A stretch of DNA of 64,000 nucleotides from Begonia masoniana (GCA_022432975.1 CM039512.1:39681936-39745935), one strand, 5' to 3'; shown: positions 48,101 through 62,356, numbered from the stretch's first letter. Made by a program: numbers and translations. Notes: a model not told the origin generated them from the letters alone.

Positions 48101-51100
48101 ATTCACTGTTACATGACTTGTGGTTAGAACCTAAGTTATCCATTTCACCTTCAAGGTTTTAACTTAAAGTGAGCGAGAACGACGTGTATTGAGGCCAATA
48201 ACCTTCATGACGCGTAATTAAGACTTAGTATTGCAGTTTGATGAAGTATAAGAAACTTCACTTCATTCGATTTGTTCCAAAAGAACTTAACGTATCAAGC
48301 AAATGAGGTTCACTGTTACATGACTTGTGGTTAGAACCTAAGTTATCCATTTCACCTTCAAGGTATTAACTTAAATTGATGAGAACGACGTGTATTGAGG
48401 ACCCACAAACCTTTATGAATGCGTAATTAAGACTTAGTAATGCGTTTGATGAAGTATAAGAAACTTCACTTCATTCGATTTGTTCCAAAAGAACTTAACG
48501 TATCAAGCAAATGAGGTTCACTGTTACATGACTTGTGGTTAGAACCTAAGTTATCCATTTCACCTTCAAGGTTTTAACTTAAAGTGATCAGAACGACGTG
48601 TATTGAGGACCCATAAGCCTTCATGGACGCGTAATTAAAACTTTGTATTGCGATTGATAAAGTATAAGAAACTTCATATCATTCGATTTGTTCCAAAAGA
48701 ACTTAACGTATCAAGCAAATGAGGTTCACTGATTACATGACTTGTGGTTAGAACCTAAGTATCCATTTCACCTTCAAGATTTTAACTTAAAGTGATCAGA
48801 ACGACGTGTATTGAGGACCCATAAGCCTTCATGGACGCGTAATTAAGACTTAGTAATGCGTTTGATGAAGTATAAGAAACTTCACTTCATTCGATTTGTT
48901 CCAAAAGAACTTAACGTATCAAGCAAATGAGGTTCACTGTTACATGACTTGTGGTATAACCTATGTTATCCATTTCACCTTCAAGGTTTTAACATTAAAG
49001 TTAGGATGATCGACGTGTATGAGGACCCCTATACCTTCATGGACGCGTAATTAAGACTTAGTAATGCGTTTGATGAAGTATAAGAAACTTACTTCATTCA
49101 ATTTGTTCCAAAAGAACTTAACGTCTCAAGAAAATGAGGCTCACTGTTACATAACTTGTGGTTAGAACCTAGGTTATCCATTTCACCTTCAAGTTTTTAA
49201 CTTAAATTGATGAGAACGACGTGTATTGAGTCCCAATAACCTTTATGGACGCGTAATTAAGTCTTATTATTGCGTTTAATGAAGTATAAGCAACCTCATT
49301 TCATTCGATTTATTCCAAAAGAACTTAACGTATCAAGCAATTGAGGTTCACTGTTACATGACTTGTGGTTAGAACCTAAGTTATCCATTTCACCTTATAG
49401 ATTTTAACTTAAAGTGATCAGAACGACGTGTATTGAGTCCAATAAGCCTTCATGGACGCGTAATTAAGTACTTAGTATTGCGTTTACTGAAGTATAAGCA
49501 AACTTTCACTTTCATTCGATTTATTCCAAAGAACTTAACGTATCAAGCAAATTGAGGTTCACTGTTACATGACTTGTGGTTTAGAACTAAGTTATCCATT
49601 TCACCTTCATAGATTTTAACTTAACGTGATCAGAACGACGTGTACTGAGGACACCCATAAGCCTTCATGGACGGCATAATTAAGGCTTAGTAATGCGTTT
49701 GATGAAGTATATAGAAACTTTACTTCATTCGAATTTGTACCAAAGAAGTAACGTATCAAGCACATGAGGTTCACTGTTACATGACATATGGTTAGAACCT
49801 AAGTTATCCATTTCCCCTTCATGATTTTAACTTAAAGTGATCAGAACGACGTGTATTGAGGACCATAAGCCTTCATGGAGGCGTAATTAAGGCTTAGTAC
49901 TGCGTTTGATGAAGTATAAGACACTTCACTTCAATTCGATTTGTTCCTAAAGAACTAACGTATCAAGCAAATGAGGTTCACTGTTCCATGACTTGTGGTT
50001 AGAACCTAGTTATCCATTTCACCTTTCAAGGTTTAACATTAAGTGATAGACGACGTGTATAGGACCCATAAGCCTTCATGGACGCGTAATTAAAGACTTA
50101 GTAATGCGTTTGATGAAGTATAAGAACCTTCACGTCATTCGATTTGTTCCAAAAGAACTTAACGTATCAAGCAATGAAGTCTCACTATTACATGACTTGT
50201 GATTAGAACCTAAGTATCCATTTCACCTTCAAGGTTTTAACTTAGTAGGAGAGAACGACGTGTATTGAGGACCCATAAGACTTCATGGACGCGTAATTAA
50301 GCTTAGTAATGCGTTTGATGAAGTATAAGAAACTTCACTTTCATTCGATTTGTTCCTAAAAGAACTTACGTATCAAGCAATGAGGTTCACTGTTACATGA
50401 CTTGTGGTTAGAACCTAAGTTATCCATTTCACCTTCAAGGTTTTAACTTAAAGTTAGGAGAACGACGTGTATTGAGGACCCATAAGACTTCATGGATGCG
50501 TAATAAAGGATTAGTAATGCATTTGATGAAGTATAAGAAACTTCACTCATTCGATTTGTTCTAAAAGAACTTACGTATCAAGCAAGTGGGCTCACTGTTA
50601 CATGACTTGTGGATTAGAAACCTAAGTTTCCTTTCCCTTCAAGTTTTTAACTTAAATTGATGAGAACGACGTGTATTGAGTTCCAATAACCTTTATGGAC
50701 ACGTAATTAAGACTTATTATTGCGTTTAATGAAGTATAAGAAAACTCATTTCATTCGATTTGTTCCAAAAGAACTTAACGTATCAAGCAAATGAAGTTCA
50801 CTGTTACATGACTTGTGGTTAGAACCAAAGTTATCCATTTCACCTTATAGCTTTTAAACTTAAAGTGATACAGACGACGTGTATTGAAGATCAAGAGCCT
50901 TCATGGACGCGTAATTAAGACTTAGAATGCGTTTCATGAAGTATAAGAAACTTCACTTCATTCGATTTGTTCCAAAAGAACTTAACGTATCAAGCAAATG
51001 AGGTTCACTGTTACATGGCTTTGTGGTTAGAACCTAAGTTATCCATTTCACCTTCAGGTTTTAACTTAAAGTGATCAGAACGACGTGTATTGAGGGCCAC

Positions 51101-54100
51101 CCACAAGCCTTCATGGACGCGGTAATTAAGACTTAGTATTGCGTTGATGAAGTATAAGAAATTCCCTTCATTCGATTTGTTCCAAAAGAACATAACGTAT
51201 CAAGCAAATGAGGTTCACTGATACATGACTTATGGTTAGAACCTAAGTTATCTATTTAACCTTCATGATTTTAACTTAAAGTGATCAGAACATCGTGTAT
51301 TGAGGATCCATAAGCCTTCATGGACGCGTAATTAAGACTTAGTAATGCGTTTGATGAAGTATAAGAAACTTCAATTCATTCGATTTGTTCCAAAAGAACT
51401 TAACGTGTCAAGCAATTGAGGTTCGCTGTTACATGACTTGTGGTTAGAACCTAGTTATCCATTTCACCTTCATGGTTTTCTAACTTAAGTGATCAGAACG
51501 ACCTGTATTGAGGGCCACCCACTAAGCCTTCATGGACGCGTAATTAAGACTTAGTAATTGCGTTTGATGAAGTATAAGAAATTTCACTACATTCGATTTG
51601 TTCCAAAAGAACTTAACGTATCAAGCAAATGAGGTTCACTGATTACATGACTTATGTGATTAGAACCTAAGTTATCCTATTTCACCTTCATGATTTTAAT
51701 TAAAGTGATCAGAACGATCGTGTATTGAGGACCCATAAGGACTTCATGGACGCGTAATAAGGCTTAGTAATGCGTTTGATGAAGTATAAGAAACTTCACT
51801 TCATTCGATTTGTTCCAAAAGAACTTAACGTGTCAAGCAATTGAGGTTCGCTGTTACATGACTTGTGATTAGAACCTAAATTATCCATTTCACATTCAAG
51901 GGTTTAACTTAAAGTGATCAGAACGACGTGTATTGAGGTCCCATAACCTTCATCGATGCGTAAATAAGACTTAGTATTACGTTTGATGAAGTATAAGAAA
52001 CTTCACTTAATTCGATTTGTTCGAAAAGAACTTAACTAATCAAGTAAATGAGTTTTACTGTTACATGACTTGTGGTTTGAACCTAAGTTATCCATTTCCC
52101 TTTCAAGGTTTTAACTTAAAGTGATCAGAACGACGTGTATTTAGGATCCATTAGCCTTCATGGATGCGTAATTAAGACTTAGTATTACGTTTGATGAAGT
52201 ATAAGAAACTTTACTTCATTCGATTTCTTCCAAAAGAACGTAACGTATCAAGCAAAGGAGGTTCACTGTTACATGACTTGTGGTTAGAACTTAAGTCATC
52301 CATTTCACCTTCAAGGTTTTAACTTAACGGGATCAGCACGACATGCACTGAGGACACATAAGGCTTCATGGACGAATAATTAAGGCTGAGTAATGCGTTT
52401 AATGAAGTATTAGAAACTTTACTTCATTCGATTTTTTCCAAAAGAACTTAACGTATCAAGCAAATGAGGTTCACTGTTACATGACTTGTGGTTACAACCT
52501 AAGTATCCATTTCACCTTCAAGGTTTCAACATTATGTGATCCGAACGACATGTATTGAGGACCCATAAGCCTTCATGGATGCGTAATTAAGGCTTAGTAA
52601 TGCGTTTGATGAAGTATAGAAACTTACTTCATTCGATTTTTTCCAAAAGAACTTAACGTATCAAGCAAATGAGGTTCACTGTTACATGACTTGTGGTTAC
52701 AACCTAAGTCATCCATTTCACCTTCAAGGTTTTAACTAAAGGGATCAGCACGACGTGCACTGAGGACACATAAGGATTCATGTACGCGTAATTAAGGCTT
52801 AGTAATGCGTTTGATGAAGTACAAGTAACTTCACTTCATTGGATTTGTTATAAAAGAATTTGACGTATCAAGCAAATGAGGTTCACTGTTACATGACTTG
52901 TGGTTAAACCTTGGTTATCCATTTCACCTTCAAGGTTTTAACATTAAAGTGAGTCGAACGACGTGTATTGAGACCCATAAGACTTCATGGACGCGTAATA
53001 AAGGCTTAGTAATGCGTTTGATGAAGTATAGAAACTTCACTTCATTCGATTTGTTCCCAAAGAACTTAACGTATCAAGCAAATGAGGCTTCACTGTTACA
53101 TGACTTGTGATTAGAACTAAGTTATCCATTTCACCTCAAAGTTTTAACTAAAGTGAGTAGAACGACGTGTATTGAGGACCCATAAGACTTTCATGGACGC
53201 GTAATAAATGCTTAGTAATGCGTTTGATGAAGTATAAGAAACTTCACTTCATTCGATTTGTTCCAAAAGAACTTAACGTATCAAGCACATGAGGCTCACT
53301 AGTTACATGACTTTGTGATTAGAACCTAAGTACATCCATTTCACCTTCAAGTTTTTAACTTAAATTGATCAGACGACGTGTATTGAGACTCCAATAAGCC
53401 TTCATGGACGTGTAATTAAGACTTAGTAATGCATTTGATGAAGTATAAGAAGCTTCACTTCATTCGATTTGTTCCAAAAGAACTGAACGTATCAAGCAAA
53501 TGAGGTTCACTGTTACATGACTTGTGGTCCGAACCAAAGTTATCCATTTCGCCTTCAATGTTTTAACTTAAAGAGACGAGAACGACGTGTATTGAGGTCC
53601 CAATAACCTTCATCGACGCGTAATTAAGACTTAGTATTGCATTTGATGAAGTATAAGAAACTTCACTTATTTCGATTTGTTCGAAAAGAACTTAACGTAT
53701 CAAGCAAATGAGGTTCACTGTTACATGACTTGTGGTTAGAACCTAAGTTATCCATTTCCCCTTCAAGGTTTTTACTTAAAGTGATCAGAACGACGTGTAT
53801 TGAGGACCCATAAGCCTCCATGGACGCGTAATTAAGAATTAGTAATTGCGTTTGATGAAGTATAAGAAACTTCACTTCATTCGATTTGTTCCAAAAGAAC
53901 TTAACGTATCAAGCAAATGAGGTTCACTGATACATGACTTGTGGTTAGAACCTAAGTTATCCATTTCACCTTCAAGGTTTTAACTTAAAGTGATCAGAAC
54001 GACGTGTATTGAGGACCCATAAGCCTTCATGGACGCGTAATTAAGACTTAGTATTGCGTTTGATGAAGTATAAGAAACTTCACTTCATTCGATTTGTTCC

Positions 54101-54696
54101 AAAAGAACTTAACGTATCAAGCAAATGAGGTTCACTGATACATGACTTGTGGTTAGAACCTAAGTTATCCATTTAACCTTCAAGGTTTTAATTAATATGA
54201 TCCGAACGACGTGTATTGAGGACCCATATGCCTTCATGGACGCGTAATTAAGACTTAGTAATGCGTTTGATGAAGTATAAGAAACTTCACTTCATTCGAT
54301 TTGTTCCAAAAGAACTTAACGTATCAAGCAAATGAGGTTCACTGATACATGACTTTTGGTTACAACCTAAGCTATCCATTTCACCTTCAAGGTTTTAAAT
54401 TAATATGATCCGAACGACGTGTATTGAGGACCCATAGCCTTCATGGACGCGTAATTAAGACTTAGTAATGCGTTTGATGAAGTATAAGTAACTTCACTTC
54501 ATTCAATTTGTTCCAAAAGAACTTAACGTATCAAGCAAATGAGGTTCACTGTTACATGACTTGTGGTTAGAACCTAAGTTATCCATTTCACCTTCAAGGT
54601 TTTAACTTAAAGTGATCAGAACGACGTGTATTGAGGACCCATAAGCCTTCATGGACGCGTAATTAAGACTTAGTAATGCGTTTGATGAAGTATAAG
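39149..54696 (+). repeat. 208-bp satellite array, block 5 (longest)
   Basis: About 75 monomers. The part around 45590-48600 is close to a consensus, with spacings of exactly 208 bp between GACGCGTAATT landmarks (45931, 46139, 46347). Segments with shared rare variants recur about 5.6-5.8 kb apart (39310-39690 with 45125-45520; 43480-43810 with 49090-49410). Single-base insertions and deletions are concentrated at 39150-39310 and about 45530-53400. Confidence 0.95.
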
Positions 54697-54948
54697 TGTG
54701 ATGACCCGAATATGCACGTATGGGTACGATGGCTGCACGAACCGGAACCCGGATGGCGGTACGTCCACACGGGCGAACCGGAAGGTGACAGGTCGTAAAA
54801 AACGGGTCGTCACAATCCCACATCGCTTGGAGAAGTATGTGGAAATGAAACATATGTAAACAGACCTTCCCAATATATTAAGACGCGTTTTGGAGCCCAA
54901 TTGGCAACGGATCCCATAAGAACTCCGAAGTTAAAAGTGCTTCGGCGA
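54697..54948 (+). mobile_element. Cassandra LTR, truncated copy
   Basis: The first 252 bp of the LTR found complete at 57467 (TGTGATGACCCG... to ...GTGCTTCGGCGA), identical by eye, then the satellite resumes near the same phase (ATATACGAAACATCACTTC). The 5S-like part is cut after the A-box region. Both copies join the satellite at GAAGTATAAG. Confidence 0.85.
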
Positions 54949-57466
54949 ATATACGAAACATCACTTCATTCGATTTATTCTAAGAACTGTAACCGTATTG
55001 AAGCAATTGAGGTTCCACTGTTACATGACTTTCTTCTGGGTTAGAACCTTAATGTTATCCATTTCACTTTCAAGGTTTTAATTAAAGTGATCAGAACGAC
55101 GTGTCTATTGAGGACCCATAGGGCCTTAATGGACGCATAATTAATACTTAATATTGCGTATTGATTACAGTATAGAAACTTCACTTTCATTCGATTTGTT
55201 TTCCAAAAGAACTTAACGTATCAAGCAAATGAGGTTTACTGTTACATGACTTGTGGTTAGAACCTAAGACATCCATTTAAACTTTAAGGTTTTAACTTAA
55301 AGTGATCAAAACGACGTGTATTGAGGACTCAATAGTATTCATGGACGCGTAATTAAGACTTAGTAATGCGTTTGATAAAGTATAATTAACTTCAATTCAT
55401 TCGATTTGTTGCAAAAGAACTTAACGTATCAGGCAAATGAGGTTCACTATTACATGACTTGCGGTTAGAACCTAAGACATCCATTTCAACTTCAAGGTTT
55501 TAATTTAAAGTGATCAGAATGAGGTGTATTGAGGACTCAATAGTCTTCATGGACGCGTAATTAAGATTTAGTAATGTGTTTGATGAAGTATAAGAAACTT
55601 CACTACAGTCGATTTGTTCCAAAAGAACTTAACGTATCAAGCAAATGAGGTTCACTGTTACATGACTTATGATTAGAACCTAATTTATCCATTTCACCTT
55701 CAAAGTTTTAACATAAAGTGAGTAGAACGACGTGTATTGAAGACCCATAAGACTTCATGGACGCGTAATAAAGGCTTAGTAATGCGTTTGATGAAGTATC
55801 AGAAACTTCACTTCATTCGATTTGTTCCAAAAGAACTTAACTTATCAAGCAAATGAGGTTCACTGTTACATGACTTATGATTCGAACGTAATTTATCCAT
55901 TTCACCTTCAAAGTTTTAACATAAAGTGAGTAGAACGACGTGTATTGAGGACCCATAAGACTTCATGGACGCGTAATAAAGGCTTAGTAATGCGTTTGAT
56001 GAAGTATAAGAAACTTCACTTCATTCGATTTGTTCCAAAAGAACTTAACGTATCAAGTAAATGAGGCTCACTAATACATGACTTGTGATTAGAACCTATG
56101 TTATCCATTTCACCTTCAAGTTTTTAACTTAAATTGATGAGAACGACGCGTATTGAGTCCCAATAACCTTCATGGACGCGTAATTAAGACTTATTATTGC
56201 GTTTAATGAAGTATAAGAAACTTCATTTCAGTCGATTTGTTCCAAAAGAACTTAACGTATCAAGCAAATGAGGTTCACTGTTACATGACTTGTGGTTAGA
56301 ATCTAAGTTATCCCCATTTCACCTTAAAGGTTTTAACTTAAAGTGATGAAAACGACGTGTATTGAGGTCCCAAAAACCTTCATGGACGCATAATTAAGAT
56401 TTAGTAATGCGTTTGATGAAGTATATGAAACTTCACTTCATTCGATTTGTTCCAAAAGAACTTAACGTATCAAGCAATTGTGGTTCACTGTTACATGACT
56501 TGTGGTTAGAACCTAAGTTGTCCATTTCACCTTCAAGATTTTAACTTAAAGTGATCAGAACGACGTGTATTGAGGACCCATATGCCTTCACGAACGCGTA
56601 ATTAAGACGTAGTAATGCGTTTGATAAATATAAGAAACTTCACTTCATTCGATTTGTTCCAAAAGAACTTAACGTATCAAGCAAATAAGATTCACTGTTA
56701 CATTACTTGTGGTTAGAACCAAAGACATCCATTTCAACTTCAAGGTTTTAACTTAAAGTGATCAGAACGACGTGTATTGAGGACTCAATAGTCTTCATGG
56801 ACGCGTAATTAACACTTAGTAATGTGTTTGATGAAGTATAAGAAACTTCACTTCATTGGATTTGTTCCAAAGGAACTTAACGTATTAAGCAAATGAGATT
56901 CACTGTTACATGACTTGTGGTTAGAACCTAAGTTATCAATTTCACCTTCAAGGTTTCAACTTAATCTGATCTGAACGACGTGTATTGAGGACCCATAAGC
57001 CTTCGTGGACACGTAATTGAGACTTAGTAATGCGTTTGATGATGTATAAGATATTTCACTACATTCGATTTGTTCCCAAAGAACTTAACGTATCAAGCAA
57101 ATGAGGTTCACTGTTACATGACTTGTGATTAGAACCTAAGTTGTCCATTTCACCTTTAAGGTTTTTAATTAAAGTGATCAGAACGACTTGGATTGAGGAC
57201 CCATAAGACTTCATGGACGCGTAATAAAGGCTTAGTAATGCAGTTGATGAAGTATAAGTAACTTCACTTCATTCGATTTGTTCCAAAAGAACTTAACGTA
57301 TCAAGCAAATGAGGTTCACTAATACATGACTTGTGGTTAGAACCTAAGTTATCCATTTCACCTTCAAGGTTTTAACTTAAAGTGATCAGAACAACATGTA
57401 TTGAGGACCCATAAGCCTTCATGGACGCGTAATTAAGACTTAGTATTGAGTTTGATGAAGTATAAG
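54949..57466 (+). repeat. 208-bp satellite array, block 6
   Basis: About 12 monomers. The first, at 54949-55210, has many extra bases (GGTTCCACTG, GACTTTCTTCTGGG, GTGTCTATTG). Several later monomers share the GGACTCAATAGT(C/A)TTC variant. Confidence 0.93.
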
Positions 57467-57842
57467 TGTGATGACCCGAATATGCACGTATGGGTACGAT
57501 GGCTGCACGAACCGGAACCCGGATGGCGGTACGTCCACACGGGCGAACCGGAAGGTGACAGGTCGTAAAAAACGGGTCGTCACAATCCCACATCGCTTGG
57601 AGAAGTATGTGGAAATGAAACATATGTAAACAGACCTTCCCAATATATTAAGACGCGTTTTGGAGCCCAATTGGCAACGGATCCCATAAGAACTCCGAAG
57701 TTAAAAGTGCTTCGGCGAGAGCAATTCCAGGTTGGGTGATCTTCCGGGAAGTTCTCGCCAAACAAAGCCGTGAGGGGAGGTTAATAGGCTACGGCCCAAT
57801 CCCAGAGCGGACAATATCTTGCTGGGTTAAGGGGTCGTTACA
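57467..57842 (+). mobile_element. Cassandra LTR, complete (solo)
   Basis: 376 bp from TGTGATGACCCG to GGGGTCGTTACA with CCCACATCGCTTGG and a 5S-derived stretch. No PBS, PPT or second LTR is adjacent. No target duplication: the left flank is GTATAAG, the right flank CCTTCAAGG, and about 125 bp of the satellite monomer is missing between these phases, so the right junction is rearranged. Confidence 0.85.
57679..57759 (+). other. 5S-rRNA-derived segment in Cassandra LTR
   Basis: GGATCCCATAAGAACTCCGA, AAGTTAAAAGTGCTTCGGCGAG and CAGGTTGGGTGATCTTCCGG match the A-box, intermediate-element and C-box part of plant 5S rRNA with several substitutions. Part of the LTR, not a functional 5S gene. Confidence 0.8.
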
Positions 57843-59024
57843 CCTTCAAGGTTTTAACTTAAACTGATGAGAACGACGTGTATTGAGGTCCCAATAACCT
57901 TCGTGGACGCGTAATTTAGACCTAGTATTGCGTTTTATGAAGTATAAGAAGCTTCACTTTATTAGATTTGTTCCAAAAGAACTTAACGTATCAAGCAAAT
58001 GAGTTTCACTGTTATAAGACTTATGGTTAGAAACTATGTTATCTATTTCACCTTCAAGGTTTTAACTTCAAGTGATGAGAACGACGTGTATTGAGGACTC
58101 AATAACCTTCTTGGACGCGTAATTTAGACTTAGTATTGCGTTTGATGAAGTATAAGAAACTTCACTTCATTCAATTTGTTCCAAAAGGACTTAACGTATT
58201 AAGTAAATGAGTATCACTGTTACACAACTTGTGGTTAGAACCTAAGTTATCCATTTCACCTTCAAGGTTTTAACTTAAAGTGATGAGAACGACTTGTATT
58301 GATGTCCTAATAACCTTCATGGACGAGTAATTAAGACTTAGTATTTGCATTTGATGAAGTTTAAGAAATTTCACTTCATTCGATTTGTTTCAAAAGAACT
58401 TAATGTATCAAGCAAATGAGGTTCACTATTACATGACTTGTCGTTAGAACCGATGTTATCAATTAAACCTTCAAGGTTTTAAATTAAAGTGATCAGAACG
58501 ACGTGTATTGAGGACCCAATAACCTTCATGGATGCGTAATTAAGACTTAGTAATTCGTTTGATGATGTATATGAAACTTCACTTCATTCGATTTGTTCCA
58601 AAAGAACTTAACGTATCAAGCAAATGAGGTTCACTGTTACATGATTTGTTGTTAGAACCTAAGTTATCCATTTCACCATCAACGTTTTAACTTAAGGTGA
58701 TGAGAACGATGTGTATTGAGGTCCCAATAACCTTCATGGACGTGTAATTAAGACTTATTATTATGTTTGATGAAGTATAAGAAACATCACTTCATTCGAT
58801 ATGTTTCAAAAGAACTTAACGTATCAAGTAAATGAGGTTCACTCTTACATGACTTGTGGTTAGAACCTGAGTTATCCACTTCAACTTCAAGGTTTTAACT
58901 TAAAGTAATGAGAACGACGTGTATTGAGGTCCCAATAACCTTCCTGGACGCGTAATTTAGACCTAGTATTGCGTTTGATGACTTCATTAGATTTGTTCCA
59001 AAAGAACTTAACGTATCAAGCAAT
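57843..59024 (+). repeat. 208-bp satellite array, block 7
   Basis: About 5.5 monomers, more diverged from the consensus than block 5, with one deletion near 58980. It stops at CAAGCAAT before the LTR at 59025. Confidence 0.93.
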
Positions 59025-60686
59025 TGTAGCGACACTAACACTGTACCCTTATTTTCCCGTATTTTTTTTATCCTTATAAACTTTGTAACGTTTGAGCGGA
59101 ATTTAAATTGAAATCAAAATCATTAACATTGTTTAGAATTACGTTTAAATCAAATCTTAAAATCAATGAAATAAACAATTAAAACATATAAAAATAAAAA
59201 AAAAAAACATATTAAACCGTCGGCCGAGGGCAGAAGGGACATTTGTTCCTAAAATGTGAGGGGCGATCGATCGCCTGTGAAGAAAATATGAGGTCTCATC
59301 CCCCTAAATGGAGAGTGCTTTTCCAGCGGGTGGACAACACTTTCCATTTAGAGAGGGGGGGTACATGCTTACTAATCCGTAAAAGTCATGCTTGAGCCCC
59401 ACCTTCCATGACCAGATAACAGATAACAGATTACGTATTTTCTTTACATTAGTCCATTTTATTTTTATAAACACGTGCAGAAATCTGTTTAAATGCTATT
59501 TTAAAATACGTGATGCATGAGCAGATAAAGGCATAATGTAAACATATATCATACATACCATAAAGACCATAAAAAGCATAACCTATAAAAGAACTAACCC
59601 TATCTACCCGACTAAAACATATAAACAACTAAACTCTAATATTCCTTAACGCGGCATCGAGGTACGGTGTAGGCCACTCGGCCAAGTAAGTCACGAGAAC
59701 TTACCTTGTGTGGCTGGACTTTGAGCTCCGTCCATGAGCGTCTTTCGTTTGAGGCAAAGCATAACAATTATCATTAAAACGCGTTTGGACCATTAACGTC
59801 AAAATTACCGAAATCCTTAACTAAGGAAATTCTTAAAATTCTAACTTAAATAATCGAAGGCATATTAACAAACAAATAACGCTCGATACCTTGAACCACT
59901 ATTAACGAGTTTTTCCCAAAACTCGAAAATTCGTCAATCTCTAACATTCGTCCTAAATCGATTAACTTCGTCCAATAACGCTCAATACGTTCATCATATT
60001 CACAACTACGACAAACCTATCAATTTTAAACCCTAAATCACGTTTTTAACAAAAACTTAATCGAAACTCTAACCGTATAACTCCACAAAAACAGAAATTT
60101 AAAGTCTGAAAACTTTAGAACCTTACCTAGAGCGTTGATGGGAGGAGAAAACACGAAGAACGGAAGACAAACGGAGGAAGAGAAGTTGCCGGAAATGGAA
60201 ACGTCAGAGGAGAGGCGATAAAAGTCGCCTGGAGCTGTTTTTCGCAAAAGGCTTCGTGCAAGCGTGGAGAAGAAGAAAGAAAATGATTATTAATTAAATT
60301 TGACTTTTCAAATTACCATTTCGCCCTTCCATTGTTGTTATATTAATTTCGTCCTTTGTTTCATTAATTGACCAACGATTCGGTTTCTCCAAATTTCCAA
60401 TTCACCATTAATTCCAATTCATTACTCGGGTTCTATTAAAACTGTCCGTTCGCAAAACGGACCTCGTTTACTATTTTTACCATAATATCCTTTATATTAC
60501 GAGGGACATAACTCTCGTAAATATAGCGTTACGATTCCTAAAATTCTTGAAGTTTTTCTAAAATCCATATTAATTATTAGAATTCTAACAACGCTTTCCT
60601 TTCACAAAATGAACTTGATTTGACATTTTAACAAAAATGTCATTATATATTGAATTTACAAAATCCCGTTAAAATCGGGTGTTACA
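59025..60686 (-). mobile_element. Gypsy 3' LTR (1,662 bp, internally deleted)
   Basis: On the minus strand it starts TGTAACACCCGATTTTAAC at 60686 and ends GTGTCGCTACA at 59025, next to satellite. It aligns with the LTRs at 8649 and 62357. Around 59276-59290 about 0.8 kb present in the 62357 LTR is missing, including the predicted splice acceptor, hairpins and all but one palindrome (GGCGATCGATCGCC, 59262-59275). The donor AAG|GTAAGT is kept at 59699-59704. A PPT-like AAGGTGGATGGAA and pol lie beyond it on the right. Confidence 0.88.
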
Positions 60687-62356
60687 TTCCATCCACCTTA
60701 TTTAAAATTTTGTCCTCAAAATTTGATTACACAAACAACTCGGGATACTTAGTCATCATATTCTGCTGTCGCTGTCGCTTCTTCAACCTCGTGGTTCCGC
60801 CATAGGACTTTAACTAGCAGAATCTCTTTGTTACGCAATAGTTTGATGAACGACTCCAAATACGTACTGGCTTCTCCACATATGTCAAGGTAGGCTATAT
60901 CTTGATCTCTCTTGCCTCTACGATATGCGATGGATCGCGCAAACACTTCCTGAGCATAGACACGTGAAATACATCGTGGATACCTTCCATTGAAGCCGAA
61001 AGCTGTAGTTGATACGTCATCTTCCCGATCTACTTCAAAATAGGGAAGGGCCCCACATATCGAAAGTTCAACTTGCCATTCCTTCCAAATCGCATAACTC
61101 CCTTGAACGGAGAAATTTTCAAGAAACCTCATCACCTTCTTCGAATTCTAGTTCTCTCCATCTTGTGTCAGCATTGCTCTTCTGTTGACTCTGAGCTATC
61201 TCGATACGCTATCTAATAATGGTAATCTTCTCTGCCGTTTGCTGTAGGATCTCGGGACCAACAATACTGGATTCACCAACCTCGTCCCAATATAGTGGAG
61301 ATCTACACTTTCGCCCATACAAAGCCTCGTACAGAGCCATACCGATGGTAGCCTAGAAACTGTTGTTGTAAGAGAACTCAATCAGTGGCAAATATCTGCT
61401 CCACGATCCCTGAAATTCCAACACACAAGCTCTGAGCATATCCTCCAGAATCTTATTCGTTCTCTCTGTCTAACCATCAGTCTGAGGATGAAATGCCGTA
61501 CTGAAATTTAGCTGAGTCCCCATAGCTTTGTGCAGACTCTTCCAGAACTTAGAAGTGAATCTCGGATCTCTGTCTAAGATAATAGAAACTGGCACTCCAT
61601 GCAGCCTAACAATCTCCTGCACATAAAGCTCGGCGAGCTGATCCATAGAAGATGTCATCTTCACAGACAAGAAGTGAGCTGACTTTGTCAATTGGTCCAC
61701 AATCACCCAGATGCCATCATGCCATTTCGTCGTCCTCGGGAGCTCCACAATAAAATCCATGGAGATCTGCTCCCACTTCCACTCCTGAATCGGCAGTGGC
61801 TGTAATGTTCCGGCCAGCCTCTTGTGTTCTACCTTTACCTGTTGACATACTAAACAGGTTCCACATACTTGGCGACCTCTCTCTTCATGTTCGGCCACCA
61901 AAAGTGTTGCTTTAAATCCCGGTACATCTTGGTACTTCTCGGGTGTACAAAATAAGCTGAAGAATGTGTCTCGGCCAATATTTCCTTCTTTAGTTCCTCG
62001 TTGTTAGGCACGTACCACCTATGCCTGAACTTTAGAATACCATCATTTGACAAGATAAAATCAGACAAACTTCCAGACGTCATGCTCAATCGAAGCACCT
62101 CACACTCCACATCTTTCTGCTGAGCTTCATGTATCTTATCCAGAATAGTTGGCCTGAGAGAAATGTTGGTGAGCATAGTAGACAACTCTGCCACAATCTC
62201 CACATCGAACCTCTCAATCTCAGACCTCAACGTAACTGACATAGCTGCAAGTGAAGGCTGACTCGCAGTAGGCATTCGGCTCAAAGCATCAGCGACCTTG
62301 TTCGCCTTTCCTGGGTGGTACTTAATTTCAAATTCATAGTCTTTGACGAACTCTAG
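60687..62356 (-). pseudogene. Decayed gypsy pol (RNase H end, integrase, chromodomain)
   Basis: Minus-strand remnants, in order: the end of RNase H ([20 protein letters not shown], 62356 down); the linker and HHCC finger (HPRSTKMYRDLKQHFWWP, CLVCQQVK); integrase core with IVDQLTKSAHF and LDRDPRFTSKFW; then the chromodomain tail KLLRNKEILLVKVLWRNHEV near 60800. A frameshift lies near 61860, a TAG falls in the QTDG region at about 61474, and further stops and frame changes follow. Close to the element at 10360 but a different copy, and nearest to the pol tail at 8300. The 5' part is cut off by the LTR inserted at 62357. Confidence 0.85.

Noticed and set aside
53663..53875. Small ORFs in satellite monomers (also 51011-51193 and 52898-53110)
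   Set aside because: They depend on indels in single monomers and are absent from neighbours.
57679..57759. Possible functional 5S rRNA gene
   Set aside because: Only part of 5S is recognisable, with substitutions, and it lies inside LTR termini; no T-run terminator or 5S tandem context.
60749..61135. 128-codon ORF on the minus strand
   Set aside because: Only its last part is in the pol frame; the rest is out of frame through the same decayed integrase, so it is covered by the pol pseudogene.
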